Notes under the pieces: model-generated
Seen by the model: the letters and a program-made list of their open reading frames with translations, nothing else
Database searches by the model: none
What the model was told of the DNA's origin: nothing
Part shown: in pieces, positions 37,440 through 48,720 of the stretch
Numbering within the stretch: position 1 is the first letter of the stretch
Layout: each line of letters opens with the position of its first letter
Assembly (NCBI GenBank): GCA_914767715.1
Contig: OU612070.1
Span: 453,501-517,500, forward strand
DNA: 64,000 nucleotides
Origin: Membranipora membranacea
Lineage: Eukaryota; Bryozoa; Gymnolaemata; Cheilostomatida; Membraniporidae
Reading direction: 5' to 3'
Translations under genes and position numbers: made by a program

Positions 37440-37585
37440 GTCATTACTTCTCAAATGCCATCTAAAGCTTACTAAGGCCATTCTAATGGACAACAAGTAT
37501 AGAAAGGAAAAAAAACATAAGCATTTTATCCAAGAGAATGTTCCCCTGTTCGCAGGTTTTCACGAGGCTTCTGCCTGACGCCTGG
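37440..37585 (+). repeat. dispersed repeat, member 1 (pairs with 45540-45685)
   Basis: The two segments share diverged blocks in order: 'aaggccatt', 'gacaacaag', 'agaaag', then 'gagaa..ttc.cctg.tcgca' and 'cttctg'/'cctctg'. Neither matches a feature I recognise. Confidence 0.55.
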
Positions 37586-38327
37586 CAAGAGCTTCGGCAG
37601 GAGAGTGAAGTAACAATTTATAATTTTCTTTTGTTAATCTTTAACAAAGGAAGCATAAAAAATCTAACATTGCAAGTTATAACAAATGAAGGAAGTTATG
37701 TGAAATAACACCTAAAGCAGCCAGCTAAAGCATTAATTTAATGTGAACACTGAGACTAACAGATTTTGTTCATAGGCTTATACTAATTTGTAATTGTGAT
37801 GGAGTGCAAGTTCTATTGAATATTTGCTCGCCTCCTTATGGCCAATTCATAACGAGGAAGTTGGCATTTACTGTCGTCCCTTGATCAGTCTCTCAAACTT
37901 ATGTAGCCGACAAGTGGACATTATTATTCTGTCGCAACTTGACATTGCTTGATATCCTGTATCTCTTGATCGGCTGTGGTAAGTAACTCAAGTATTGAGT
38001 TGAAACTGGCTCAGGTTTGTGACAAAGAACAGCAATTATTTTCAATAAATCGATAATATTATACTTCATTAAAAAAGCAAATGTGTAATACATCTGTGAA
38101 GACATAGGTTACCCCCTGTGTATGAATTGCACAGAAGGTAATTCAACAGGATAGTAAAATACTAGTCTGAGAATCTTTACAGCCACTTCGAGATCACTTA
38201 TAGACTTCAGATATTGAAAGCAATCTCACATGGAGAGGCTTTGGCGCAAACAAACACAATCACCTTGGCCTGATGCATACATTACACATTTCTTCACAAT
38301 TGATTTTAAACATTTTATTTCTAAGGT
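37586..38327. other. intergenic between the two receptor genes
   Basis: No coding exon recognised. An acceptor-like 'tttatttctaag' directly precedes 38326, so the next gene probably has an untranslated exon in this stretch. Confidence 0.45.
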
Positions 38328-41300
38328 ATGTTTGAACCGCTTGTAACCTCTCTCAGTTTGGTGGGAGTCTTATTACTGCGCTCGAGCTATGGCTTGAATT
38401 TGGAACAGGAAGCTTACAATATCTGCCCTCGCACTGGAACTCACACCTTCCAGCCTCTCAAAGAGAGGGGCATCATTGAGTTTGAGAGCCTTGATAGTGC
38501 TCCCATTTCCTGTTCAGTGAATCTCCAGTACAACTACACAGAGCTGAGTAGTGTTTCCTTCACCTTTGTGGGTGATGGCTGTAGTCATGTAGTCTGCCCT
38601 TTATCAGCTAAGATAGAAATAGCAGATCTAGACTCCTGTCCTACCAGGCTCTCCTACACTCCACCATTAGATGAATTTGGGGTTCTTCCAGTGAAAGTCT
38701 TCGGCGAGAATCAACCTCCACTGAAGTCATTTATACTAAAATATGAGACAGGTTTGTTTTTGATCGAGATCATTGTTATGAAGCGAGAATGAATGAAGCT
38801 TGTAATCTATTGCAGCGTTATTCCAATTGATGGTTGTCCCATCCGGATATAGAAATACCAGAAATTACTTATTTCGATTTTGAGGTAGGAGAACTCTCGA
38901 TTCAAAGCAGGCAACGTATCAAGTGAAGCAGTGATCTCAATATCACAAGCAGGCAACAATCAAATGTTAGCGTACATCTGTTTTTATCTAAAGAATTTTG
39001 ACTCTATAGTCTTTGATCAAAAATATAACACAGCTGAAATAGATATCCCACTCTTGATTATAATATGAACAGACTAGGATTCTTGAATGGTGATAACAAT
39101 CTGTTTTTAGTGAGGAAGAGTTCGTGTGAGCAGACGGTCTCCATCCAGAGTAATGTGTACTCAACATACAAGCGAGTCTTACATAGTCCCTTCTACACAG
39201 AATCTGGCCAATCAGGCATACCATGCAGGCACACCTTCAATGGGATTCCAACAGGAGCATTTATCTCTTTCCACATGTCGGCAAGTCACAGTGTCAGCTC
39301 ATCATGGTTATATGTGAGCAACGGCATCATGAGGGATTACCTCTCCTCTTCATCTCCAATTGTAACCAACAAAACTAGTGGAACAAGTACAACCCTCCAT
39401 ATCCCTACCACTAGTGACAGCAACTGGAGATTTACATATGAATTTAGAGGTTTGTGGCAGTCTCTTATTTATTAATCTTGGTTACACATTGCAAAATCAT
39501 GTTGGCATTGTGTGTGGGCTTCGTATGTGAGAACTTTCGAAAAAATTGAGCTCACAAAAATGGGTAACTGTAAATTGCTGAACAGGCTGAACAGACTGAA
39601 CAGCTGAACAGAATTTCTCAAACTACTATTTGTTTGATTCTTTACATGATTGGTTAATTTTGCATAAGCATGGACAATTCTTTATATTCTTCTCATTAAA
39701 TTATTTATTTTAAGATTGCATTCTCCTTTCGTTTCTTTCAATTTGATTCACAGTAAATTTTTCCGCATTACACTACAGTGAATGGATGGAAAGTAGCCCC
39801 CCCCCCCCCCCTACAAACAAAGCTTGTTAATACTGGCTAGATGGAAGGTTGAGCTGGATAATGTTTCTGGTATCAAATTTCCAGAACACCATCAGATTTT
39901 GTCCGAATTGGCACATTGACTGCTTCATTTGCTTGAATTAATTTGGTTATATTAAGTGCCAACAGGAACTTAGTGACTCATCAAATCATTTGGTTAGTAG
40001 AAATGTGTTTGAGAAGTGATGGTCAGCCAGAGAAATGATTACAAATAATAATTTTAGTCTGGGAAATTCTGTTCAGCTGTTCAGTCCGTTCAGCCTGTTC
40101 AGCAATTTACAGTTACCGCACAAAAATAGGTCTTTTGGACAGCATGTTTGACGTTATGTTCAATGGCACAAAATGAAGCTGCTTAAGACAGTCAATGGTG
40201 ATAGTGTGATATAAGGTTCATTGTTCAAAATTGGCGTGAATATCACTGAAGAGTAGCCCAATTTAAAAATCATTGATTAAAATTTTGCAGCAATTCACAA
40301 AAATCGTTCAACTTATGGTGTGACTTAAAAAGTCACTTTCGACTTGCCATATATTAATCAAATCCAAAAAATTTGATGAACTTCAGAAAAAAATTTGACC
40401 TACATCTGCATTTACAAAAATTTTATCTCATTTCTCCCACTAAGTGATGCAGTGTCATCGTGGCAATTCATGTTCAGAAGGTTGGCAGCTTTCAAACAAT
40501 ATATGATATGTTGATATTTGGAATGGTTATTGCCATTACCTTGAACCCTGTGATTGTCTTGCCCTGAATGTATTCTGGTGTGACACTTTTTGTGACCAAC
40601 AACGATGAGGTGGGACTTTGCTCAACCCAGTACAATATCCGATGCCAATGTTTGTCATCTCAATCATCCCTATCACTATTATGCCTTGTTTTAGCCAGAT
40701 CCGTTGTTGATAATTTCATGTTCTTTGTTGAATGTATTGATACAGCTATAGGATATACTATATTATTTAATCTCTGGTGACTTGATTGCTTGATTTGTTA
40801 CATATCACAAACGCTTGTCTTATTTGTTAACGTTGATATAACTGTCGATGTCTTCTATGTATTATTTGATGGCGAGTGTGATTGTTAAACACTTCAGAAG
40901 GACCACAACAATACATAGTCTGGCAGCTAGTTCTGCAGTAGTTACGCAATATTTTCACACTTAAAAAATTCAGTGCACTCATGGGTAAAAATTACGTATA
41001 GTGTTAGAAATTGTCCTCCCTTCTCATATATGAGGTATGAGGTATTTGCGAAGCCTAGTGCTGAACCAGCCCAATAAACTATCACGTGTATCTACCTGAG
41101 GGAACTGTATAAATTCATAAATGAAGTTATCTAATATTGAAAATGTCTCCTGACAATGGAACAATAATTATTTTGAACTTATGTGAAAAGAATGGTGATT
41201 AAGTATTTTGAAGTAGTAGTTTATTAGGTTGGCTGGCACAGCACTAGGCTACATGAATACCTCATAGCTCTTAGATGAGAAGGGAGGACAATTTCTAACA

Positions 41301-44300
41301 CTGTACATAATTTTTACCCTAAAGTGCTCTGAATTTTCTCAATGTGAAAACAATGCATAATCACTGCAGAACTAGCTGCCAGACTATATATTGCTGTGGT
41401 CCTTCCGAAGTCTTTAATGTTTGAATGTGGATTCTATGTTGGCATGCTCCGTACCAAGCAAGGAACATTCTTTAAGTATCTGGTGAATTACTTGTGACTC
41501 TCTTTGATTAACTGTGGACTTACTGGTTATTTACTTGTGAAGTACTGGAGACTTACAGGTGATTAAACTGTGACTTACTGGTGATTTACTCGTGAAGTAC
41601 TGGAGACTTACAGGTGATTTAACTGTGACTTACTGGTGATTTACTTGTGAAGTACTGGAGACTTACAGGTGATTTAACTGTGACTTACTGGTGATTTACT
41701 TGTGAAGTACTGCAGACTTACAGGTGATTTAACTGTGACTTACTGGTGACTTACTGGCGATTCACTTGTGAAGTACTGGAGACTTACAGGTGATTTAACT
41801 GTGACTTACTGGTGACTTACTGATCATTTACTGGTTACTTCCTGGTGAATTTCATGTCCTTAGAAGAGCAGGTGGTTGGTAATTGTTTTTTTCACAGATT
41901 TGTCGCAATTTTCATCATGATAGGTAAATGATTGGGTGAAAACTGATAGTCCCTATGTTTTTCTTCTAGTACTTATCTGTGAGGACCCACCAGTGATTGA
42001 GCATGCTAGCTATAAACCTCAGACATGGTTTAATGGTACTATGGTTATGTATACATGTGACTCTGGCTACACTCTGGCTGACAGTGATATCAACAACCAC
42101 ACCTGTACACTAAGTGGGCATCAGGTAGCCTGGTCTGCAGAGCAGATCAGATGTGTGCCAGGTACTGTGAGATAACTGTAACTGTTACCAATATGTTTTT
42201 CTAAGTTTGTTATTACTCCTCAGCTATAGAAACACAACAGCGCAGCCGCAGACAAGCACCTGGTCTACGACTGAGTGATAACTCGACTACTGGCATACCA
42301 ATGGGTGATAACCAGATAATTTATAATATAAATCAATTTGCCCATATCCACAATATTTAATAAACCGCCCTTTTCACAACACTTATGGTAACAAACTGAA
42401 GCTGACATCCGTTTCTCGTCACCTTTCAGTAACGAGCTGTGACCCAGCCCCGACCTTCCCTGACACGACCAGAGTACTAAGTAATGGAGGTAATACAGTC
42501 ACTTACAGCTGTGGTGGAGCGTTCAGTAATCCTCTCAGTGCCGGCTCTGACTATACACTGCAGTGCTCTTCTCCTGACCCTGAGAATCTACCAGTGGAGT
42601 GGAGGCCCACTTCTGTTACAGCGCTGCTTTGTACAGCTGGTATGTGATAGACTGGATTATTATGGCTTTGGCTATTGTCGAGTATGTAAGGATAGGAGTG
42701 ATTATCCATTTGCAGTTAAAAATAAGACATTGATTACGTTAGAGCTGCTAGTTGAGCTTTGTTTGTCAATTTAAAAAAATACAACTTTTATGTTTCAGCT
42801 ATGTGTCCTACCACTGAGGCTCCCACTACACTCACCACAACTCAATGCCCCTCATGTCCCACCTGCCCAGCTACGACATGTCCTACTTGTCCCACAGTGC
42901 CATGCCCAACTGTCACCTGCCCTAGAACCACCTGCCCAACCATCACATGTCCTACAAAACCGACCACAACATCAGGTAGCTCAATAACTTATAGATGTGA
43001 ACTGCCTGACAACTTATCATTACCAAACGGTAGAAAATGTTCGCGCTGGAAATTCTAATTTTAAAAATATTGCAATAGTCATACCATAGGGATAAATATC
43101 AGGACCATTACATATTACAATATGATGATGATAGAAACATAATACCACCGGACCATGAATTGTTAAAACCACTCCTAACCATTCAAAATTATTTTCAAAC
43201 CGTATTTGAAATTTCACAATTATGCCTCTCAAATGCTTCATCATGTGAATAGATTGATAACCTTGATAATGATTGTATTTTCAGCAGCGACCTGCCCACC
43301 TGTGGTAGATTGTCAAGTATGTCAGACGTGCCCGACATCTCCGGTAATATCTACTACAGAGGCACAGCCACAGTGTCTCACTGTCACCTCTGCGCAAATC
43401 GCTCAGCTGCCAGCAGGGATAGGAATGATTGTTCTGATTGTCATACTTTCCATGTCGACAGCTGTGATGTCAGTTCTGTATATTCTGAAACTTCGACAGC
43501 AGTAAGTCATTATTTCATTATACTGATTGCTAAAGTATTTAGAAGCGGACTAAAGTGCTTAAAGATTAGGGCTAAAGCGATGAGGTATGCCTAATCCTTG
43601 CATCCGATCGGTTGAGTATCCCAAATATATCGTGTAAGTTAATAGCTGGCAAGAGGAAGAAGAAAGTGAGCCGAATGATTTTTTACTTCCCTGTCACAGC
43701 ATTATCAAAACACCAAAGTTTGAGAATAGGAGTAGGGTGTGGTCGCCTGGTGCTAAACTCACAATATTCCGATGTATGTGCTATGGATGTTGATATGATT
43801 AGATGTTCGGGATGTCCAACTTGTTTAATTTCTCTAATGAATACACTGAAAAAGATAAGTCATAACAGTACAGTACATTACAGTATAGTCCAGTACATTA
43901 CAGTACAGTACATTACAGTACAGTACAGTACAGTACATTACAGTACAGTACAGTACAGTACAGTACAGTGCGTTGCAGTACGTTGTGGTACGTTGCAGTA
44001 TGTTGCAGTACGTTGCAGCACGTTGCAGTACGTCGCAGTACGTTGCAGTACGATGCAGTACGTTGCAGTATGTTACAGTACAAACTTTACAGGTTGGAGG
44101 AAATCTTCCTTGTAGATATTTTTCATATTTCACTTAATATTGTTTTATTATTCAGCCTTGCCAAAACCGATGGCAGGGGCACAAAGAATTTAGAATTTGA
44201 CAATAAAGCTACTGAGCTTGAAAGTGTGAGCACTGGACCTGTCTACGAGGGCAATGATGATATAAGAGGTACACCTCCAGAGAAAAACACACCTACGGAA

Positions 44301-45792
44301 GGCAAGGGCATGTCAGACCTTGAGCGACAACTTCTCGAGGCGACAAAGAAGAGAAACAAAGGTAGGATGGTCAAACATATTAGTCGGATGGATGGATGGA
44401 TTTATTACTATCATAGACAAAAATTTGTCACGAAATACGTTGTTAATACTGACAAGAAAGAAAAACATGGAAAAATCAGATCACTGTTGTATAAAAAGTT
44501 TTTTAGAATAGTATATTATTAAGTGTATGTATGAGATGTCTTAAAAAGCTGTCTCTACCCCATGTACCCCGATATTTAACGGTGCGGTAGCGACCTGAGG
44601 GGCATTTAGTTAGAAAGTCATTGATAAAGTGCTCTTCATCGTGTATGTACCGTAGTCCAAGTGTCTTGATCTGCTTGGCCACCAGAGCATCTATATCGGG
44701 GTGCTCAACGCACCAACTACTCCTCAAGTTTTGCTTGTGTTCTTTCCATCTCTATCATTTATGGAATTTTGTATTACAGGTAATGGAAGTGAGACCAAGA
44801 CAAAAGGTCCTTTAATGCCGCCTAGCTATGTTAACTTGCAATCTACCCCTCAGCGTTCAGGAACGTATCAACAACTCGACAAAAAGAGGTGGGCTTCTCA
44901 ACTGGTCTTACCTTTTGTGTATTATTTCAGTTTCGATTTGAAATTGGCTTATTGGTCATTATAGCTGATTCTAATTTGCAGCGTTTCCATGGGTGACTAG
45001 CCAAGGTGTTTTAATTATCAATGTATGGAAACACTGATGATGGCATGGTCATTTATCAGTGTGAACAGATGCAAGCTCATGATTGGACGAGTGGACGGAT
45101 TACAGGATATTCATTTTGTAGTCTGCTTGCATAACTTGGATGGAAGAGCAAGAATGTGGTTCAATTTTTCTAGCATTTGGTCTCAAGCCACTGGCGCTCA
45201 GGGTTAAAATAAGACGCCTCGTCTGGTGACACCGATAACTGACTTGTGACCGTTAAAAGGACTGAATTGGCTGTCTTGCACCCCTTAACTCGTTATGTTT
45301 TAAATCAACTCAGACTGACAAAATTTGAACTGACTCATTACTCATGAATAGGTACCATTGACTTATGGCCTACTTGAAGCTCATACCCTGTTGACATTTT
45401 TAGCTGTATGATGTCAATCAGGGTCGTATTGTAACGAAATGTTATCTAGAGAACAAACAACCCTTTTCGTATTGACTACTAGCAAGTAGCAGACAGGAAG
45501 TAAACAAAGTTGACTAATGTACCATGTTTACCAACTCATATGGAGTTTTTGTGCCACTTTAAGATTACAAAGGCCATTTTCCTTGACAACAAGCAAAGAA
45601 AGTAAGAAACGTTTTCTTTTCAAATCTTTCACTAGAGAACATTCGCCTGCTCGCAAGTCTTCACGATGCCTCTGATGACAATGGATCTAATGATCGTCTT
45701 TTTTTTACATTTACAGCAGTGATCATACATATGATACAGTGGCAAGACCATCTCTGTATGAGAACCATTCAATCAGGAATCAGAAGAAGTGA
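38328..45792 (+). CDS. CCP-domain type I membrane receptor with ITAM-like tyrosine tail
   Basis: Ten exons join in frame: 38328-38751, 39111-39449, 41970-42161, 42224-42304, 42430-42639, 42799-42975, 43285-43501, 44156-44361, 44780-44888, 45717-45792, giving 676 residues. Order: signal peptide (MFEPLVTSLSLVGVLLL), a Cys-containing domain (23-141), a second Cys domain (142-254, possibly CUB-like), CCP/sushi 1 (about 255-318), a linker with the basic site RSRRQ, CCP 2 (about 346-415), a Cys-Pro-Thr stalk, one membrane span (about 505-530) and a tail of about 145 residues. Tail tyrosines: VYEGN (577), SYVNL (632), TYQQL (645), TYDTV (657), LYENH (666). The first six introns are phase 1. Two donors are GTTTGT, weak but frame-correct. 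It looks like an adhesion or innate-recognition receptor; ligand unknown. The two N-terminal domains are not confidently assigned. Confidence 0.82.
39562..40118. mobile_element. Mutator-like MITE with 9-bp target duplication, in receptor intron 2
   Basis: Inverted terminal repeats of about 59 bp (39562-39620 and 40060-40118) match at all but three positions. The flanks carry a perfect 9-bp direct repeat CACAAAAAT (39553-39561 and 40119-40127). Long TIRs plus 9-bp duplications are typical of Mutator-like elements. The TIR itself is built of near-repeats of 'gctgaacag'. A C15 run lies inside. No transposase. Confidence 0.82.
39797..39811. repeat. C15 homopolymer
   Basis: Fifteen consecutive C inside the Mutator-like MITE. 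Confidence 0.95.
40889..41413. mobile_element. foldback element with ~190-bp arms and TTAA flanks, in receptor intron 2
   Basis: Positions about 40889-41078 are an imperfect reverse complement of 41224-41413; shared blocks include 'tagtctggcagctagttctg' and 'agaaattgtcctcccttctc'. Both arms end at TTAA (40885-40888 and 41414-41417), as in piggyBac-type insertions. The spacer is about 145 bp. No coding capacity. Confidence 0.8.
41510..41850. repeat. 55-bp minisatellite, about 6 copies, in receptor intron 2
   Basis: Units start near 41512, 41567, 41622, 41677, 41732 and 41797 and contain 'gtgaagtactggagactta' and 'caggtgattta'. Within the unit 'cttactggtga' is itself repeated with variation. 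The array ends 120 bp before the CCP 1 exon. Confidence 0.88.
43865..44084. repeat. pentanucleotide array in receptor intron 7
   Basis: About 44 units of the type 'cagta', passing through 'cagtacatta' into 'cgttgcagta' variants. The array ends about 70 bp before the exon 8 acceptor. Confidence 0.88.
44513..44745 (-). pseudogene. possible C-terminal remnant of a retroelement protein in receptor intron 8
   Basis: A minus-strand open stretch of about 75 codons has coding-like composition and ends in CPSGRYRTVKYRGTWGRDSF, resembling the basic C-termini of LINE proteins, then LNN before the stop. It lies between receptor exons 8 and 9 on the opposite strand. The family assignment is tentative. 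Confidence 0.3.
45540..45685 (+). repeat. dispersed repeat, member 2 (pairs with 37440-37585)
   Basis: Diverged copy in the last intron of the CCP receptor gene, same orientation as member 1. Confidence 0.55.
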
Positions 45793-47220
45793 ATGTATCC
45801 TCACAAACATCACATAAGCAAATCCAAATAACTCTTATGGTTTTCCCCATTATTTTATCAAACAGCTTAAGATAGTTCTGATCTAGTTTGCTTACAATCC
45901 TGATCTTTTCTTGTTGAACTCTCTCCTTCTACAGCCACGTTGGGGTTTTTTGTGCCCATTGACATTATCAGTTAAGTATGTATCGCTATGCCCTGTCATG
46001 AAAATATTGGTTTCCTTGCAAAACTCACCAATTCGTTGAAGCTATGGCTCCATTAACTCAGCGCGGTATCTCGGCAAAAATACATTATGGCTTTGAAACC
46101 TCAAATTAGCATAATTTTACTGAGCTTGTATTTATTGAGTTTGCACGAAGCAAAAAGAATGGTAGCCTATGTCTGTCTTGTCAACCAGCAATCTTGTAGA
46201 ATCTGATTTGGCATCTCTTGGCCGTTCCTATCAAGCTTAACGTAAGACAGGAAATAATAAATTAGCTGAACAGGAGAACCTTCAATATTGTTTTTGAAGT
46301 GAAGATGAGCGAGTTAAATTTAGATTTAGATTTATCTTGAGGAATGTTATAAAAATCTTTAAAAACTCAATCTTTGATCACATAATATTCAAGGCATTCA
46401 CCCAAACCAAGTAAGGTGGAAGAATAACTCACAACAGCCGTTCAGTCTCGGAAAACCAGAAACTGTAACCACCTTTAGGTAAGCTATCAACATTTTGAAA
46501 TGACTGTCAAAGCAAAAAGGTTTAATGTAACACTGGAATAATATCCTTGAATAAAGGATATTATATTTATAATATTATAAGTATTTATAAGTATTTCTAA
46601 TAAGAAAATTGTAATAATATTAATGATAGTGAGAAATGTTCAATGAACACTGCTTGCTGGAGAAACTGAATTGATTGCCTAATATGAATATGAAGACTTT
46701 TGGCAGCGACAAGGTATTTTTTTTGGGATTATTAGAAAAAGGAAGTGCTCGCCTTCTATTTCATGCTCCAGTGTCAAAGATAGCATAGCACCCTATAACT
46801 ACTTTAAGCAGTGAGTAACTCCAGTGAATTCAAACCAGCTGGCCGGTCTTAGATCGAGAGAAACAGTAAATTCTCATTAAGTGCCCACAAGTAAGTATTC
46901 TATGTTAATATCAAATACAAGAGCCAATTTTTCCTCACAAATCAAAGGCAGTATTGATTTAAGAGAAGATATCTGAATGTTCTTGTCAGGTGAATCACCA
47001 CATGTCAATGTTTTTTTACAGTGAGTATTAAATATCAATACCATTTGCTGGACATTTGGTTGTGATAGCCCACACTTTATTACAATACCTGCAGTTTCGT
47101 TCCAAGGCATTACAGCGAGGGTACTGATTGATTCTCTCAGTCAGCATACAGTTATTATAGAGAGCATCCTATCCTATCATCTCCCTACGCTCTATGGGCA
47201 CTTGTCTGAAGAAGACCAAA
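45793..47220. other. 3' flank of the CCP receptor gene, no gene recognised
   Basis: No clear AATAAA near the stop codon and no coding exon. An AT-rich patch of TATTA/TTATAA lies at about 46555-46625. Confidence 0.45.
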
Positions 47221-47221
47221 A

Positions 47222-47480
47222 AAAAACATCTCAAGCAGCTGACGAAAACTGCAAAATATCTTAGTGGCGACATATTAGAATGTAAATCTGTTCAGTCTCT
47301 ACACGAACAACAACTTAAAACCAGAGCTCTATGTATCATTTAGAGTACTGACCCCACTTTAGAGCCGGACAAACTTCCATCCGGCAGTTGTAGAATCCCT
47401 AAACAGCGAGTTACCGGCCGAAAGTTCTGTTTTCGAACACTCTGTGCCAAGTTTTATAAAGAGGCATTTTTTCAGGTACT
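47222..47480 (+). mobile_element. C-terminal remnant of a CR1/L2-like LINE
   Basis: A plus-strand frame with one stop reads LTKTAKYLSG, then SVQSLHEQQLKTRALCII, LPSGSCRIPKQRV and RKFCFRTLCAKFY. The order (LHEQ-LK-RAL, LPSG, basic P-K, RK-F) is the usual tail of these reverse transcriptases. It lies just ahead of the decayed receptor duplicate. Confidence 0.55.
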
Positions 47481-47599
47481 AATACTTTTTTTCAACAGTT
47501 TTTTAGATACCATCTTTTATTTGTAAATCTACAAAGCACATTTTTACAACATGTATTTTATCTGCAAAGATGAGTTAAACGCTATACATATACATACAT

Positions 47600-48720
47600 A
47601 CGGGTGTAATTGCTGCACAAGAGTAGAAGCTTACAATCTTTGCCCTGTCACTGGAACTCACAGCATCAAGACTCTCAATGAAAGAGTCAGCATCAAGTTC
47701 CAAAGATTTGATATCGGTTTTATTTCATGTTCGGAGAACCTTAAATATAACTTTACTAGATTCTTCTCCTTGACCTTCACATTTGATCAGACAACTGCTT
47801 TCATGAATGTCCTTTACCAGCAAGAATAGAAATAGATGGCATAGACTTTTGCCCATCCAGGATCGCAATCATATTACTAAAACATTGGAAAGTTCTGATA
47901 TTCGCGCATTAAAATTATAAAAGCTTTTTCCCACTATGGCCAGCACAGACAAAGAATACAATTACATTGATTCACATATTTTCTAATATTGGTCTGCCGG
48001 TGTACAATTACTGAATGTATTTTTGACATAGAGATGAGATTCACCTATTGATCTTCCCTGTGTTTCAAAATGTTGGCCTCACTGAATGCAATTACACAAA
48101 AAACATTCAATGCTCAGGGAAGGGGGAAGTTGCGATGTTTTATTGACAAGCCACTCATCTCATAATATGACTTACAGTTTCCTATTTTCTCGTAATCGAG
48201 ATGAACATTCTACGGATTCGATGAGAGCTTACAAGAGCAATTTTTTCAAAGGGTCCGCTTTGTTTTGAACCATTCTAAGCCAAAATTGTTCACTCCCCTA
48301 TACATCTCAGCACATGGTTCTACTGATTGTTCACTCTCCTATACATCTCAGCACTTGGCTCTACTGATATAGTGATGGTGGACCAGGAAGGGAGATAAAA
48401 ATATTTGATGCTTTTATCCACTTTCAAAGCTCAAAGCTATTTTGAGCCTCTATTTTTTTGCTTCCCTGTTCTGATCTGTGAGGATCTGACCACTGTTTGA
48501 TCATGCTACCTATGAATGAACCCCAGACATGAGTTGTTGAGTTTATTTGTCCATTCATAATTATCATTTGAAGTGGGAAGCATCTATGATAGTACTTGAA
48601 TGTTTACACAAAAATTGGTGTCCATAATTATAGTAATTCATATAAAATGTAAAAAAACTTCATGGTTTAATGGTACAACGGTTATCTATACATGTGACAA
48701 TATTCTATAATGTCCTTATA
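47600..48720 (+). pseudogene. decayed tandem duplicate of the CCP receptor
   Basis: At about 47620-47810 a frame reads EAYNLCPVTGTHS ... NERVSIKF ... ISCSENLKYNFT, a clear relative of the first domain of the receptor at 38.3 kb (EAYNICPRTGTHT ... ISCSVNLQYNYT). It then meets stops. At about 48470-48540 and 48660-48705 the two halves of a CCP 1 exon are recognisable by DNA similarity ('atctgtgaggatctgacca', then 'catggtttaatggtac'), split by about 120 bp of unrelated DNA. No second-domain, stalk, TM or tail exon was found. Non-functional. Confidence 0.8.

Noticed and set aside
44503-44727. Minus-strand frame considered as an independent host gene
   Set aside because: It is short, lies between two exons of the receptor and ends like a retroelement protein; listed only as a low-confidence remnant.
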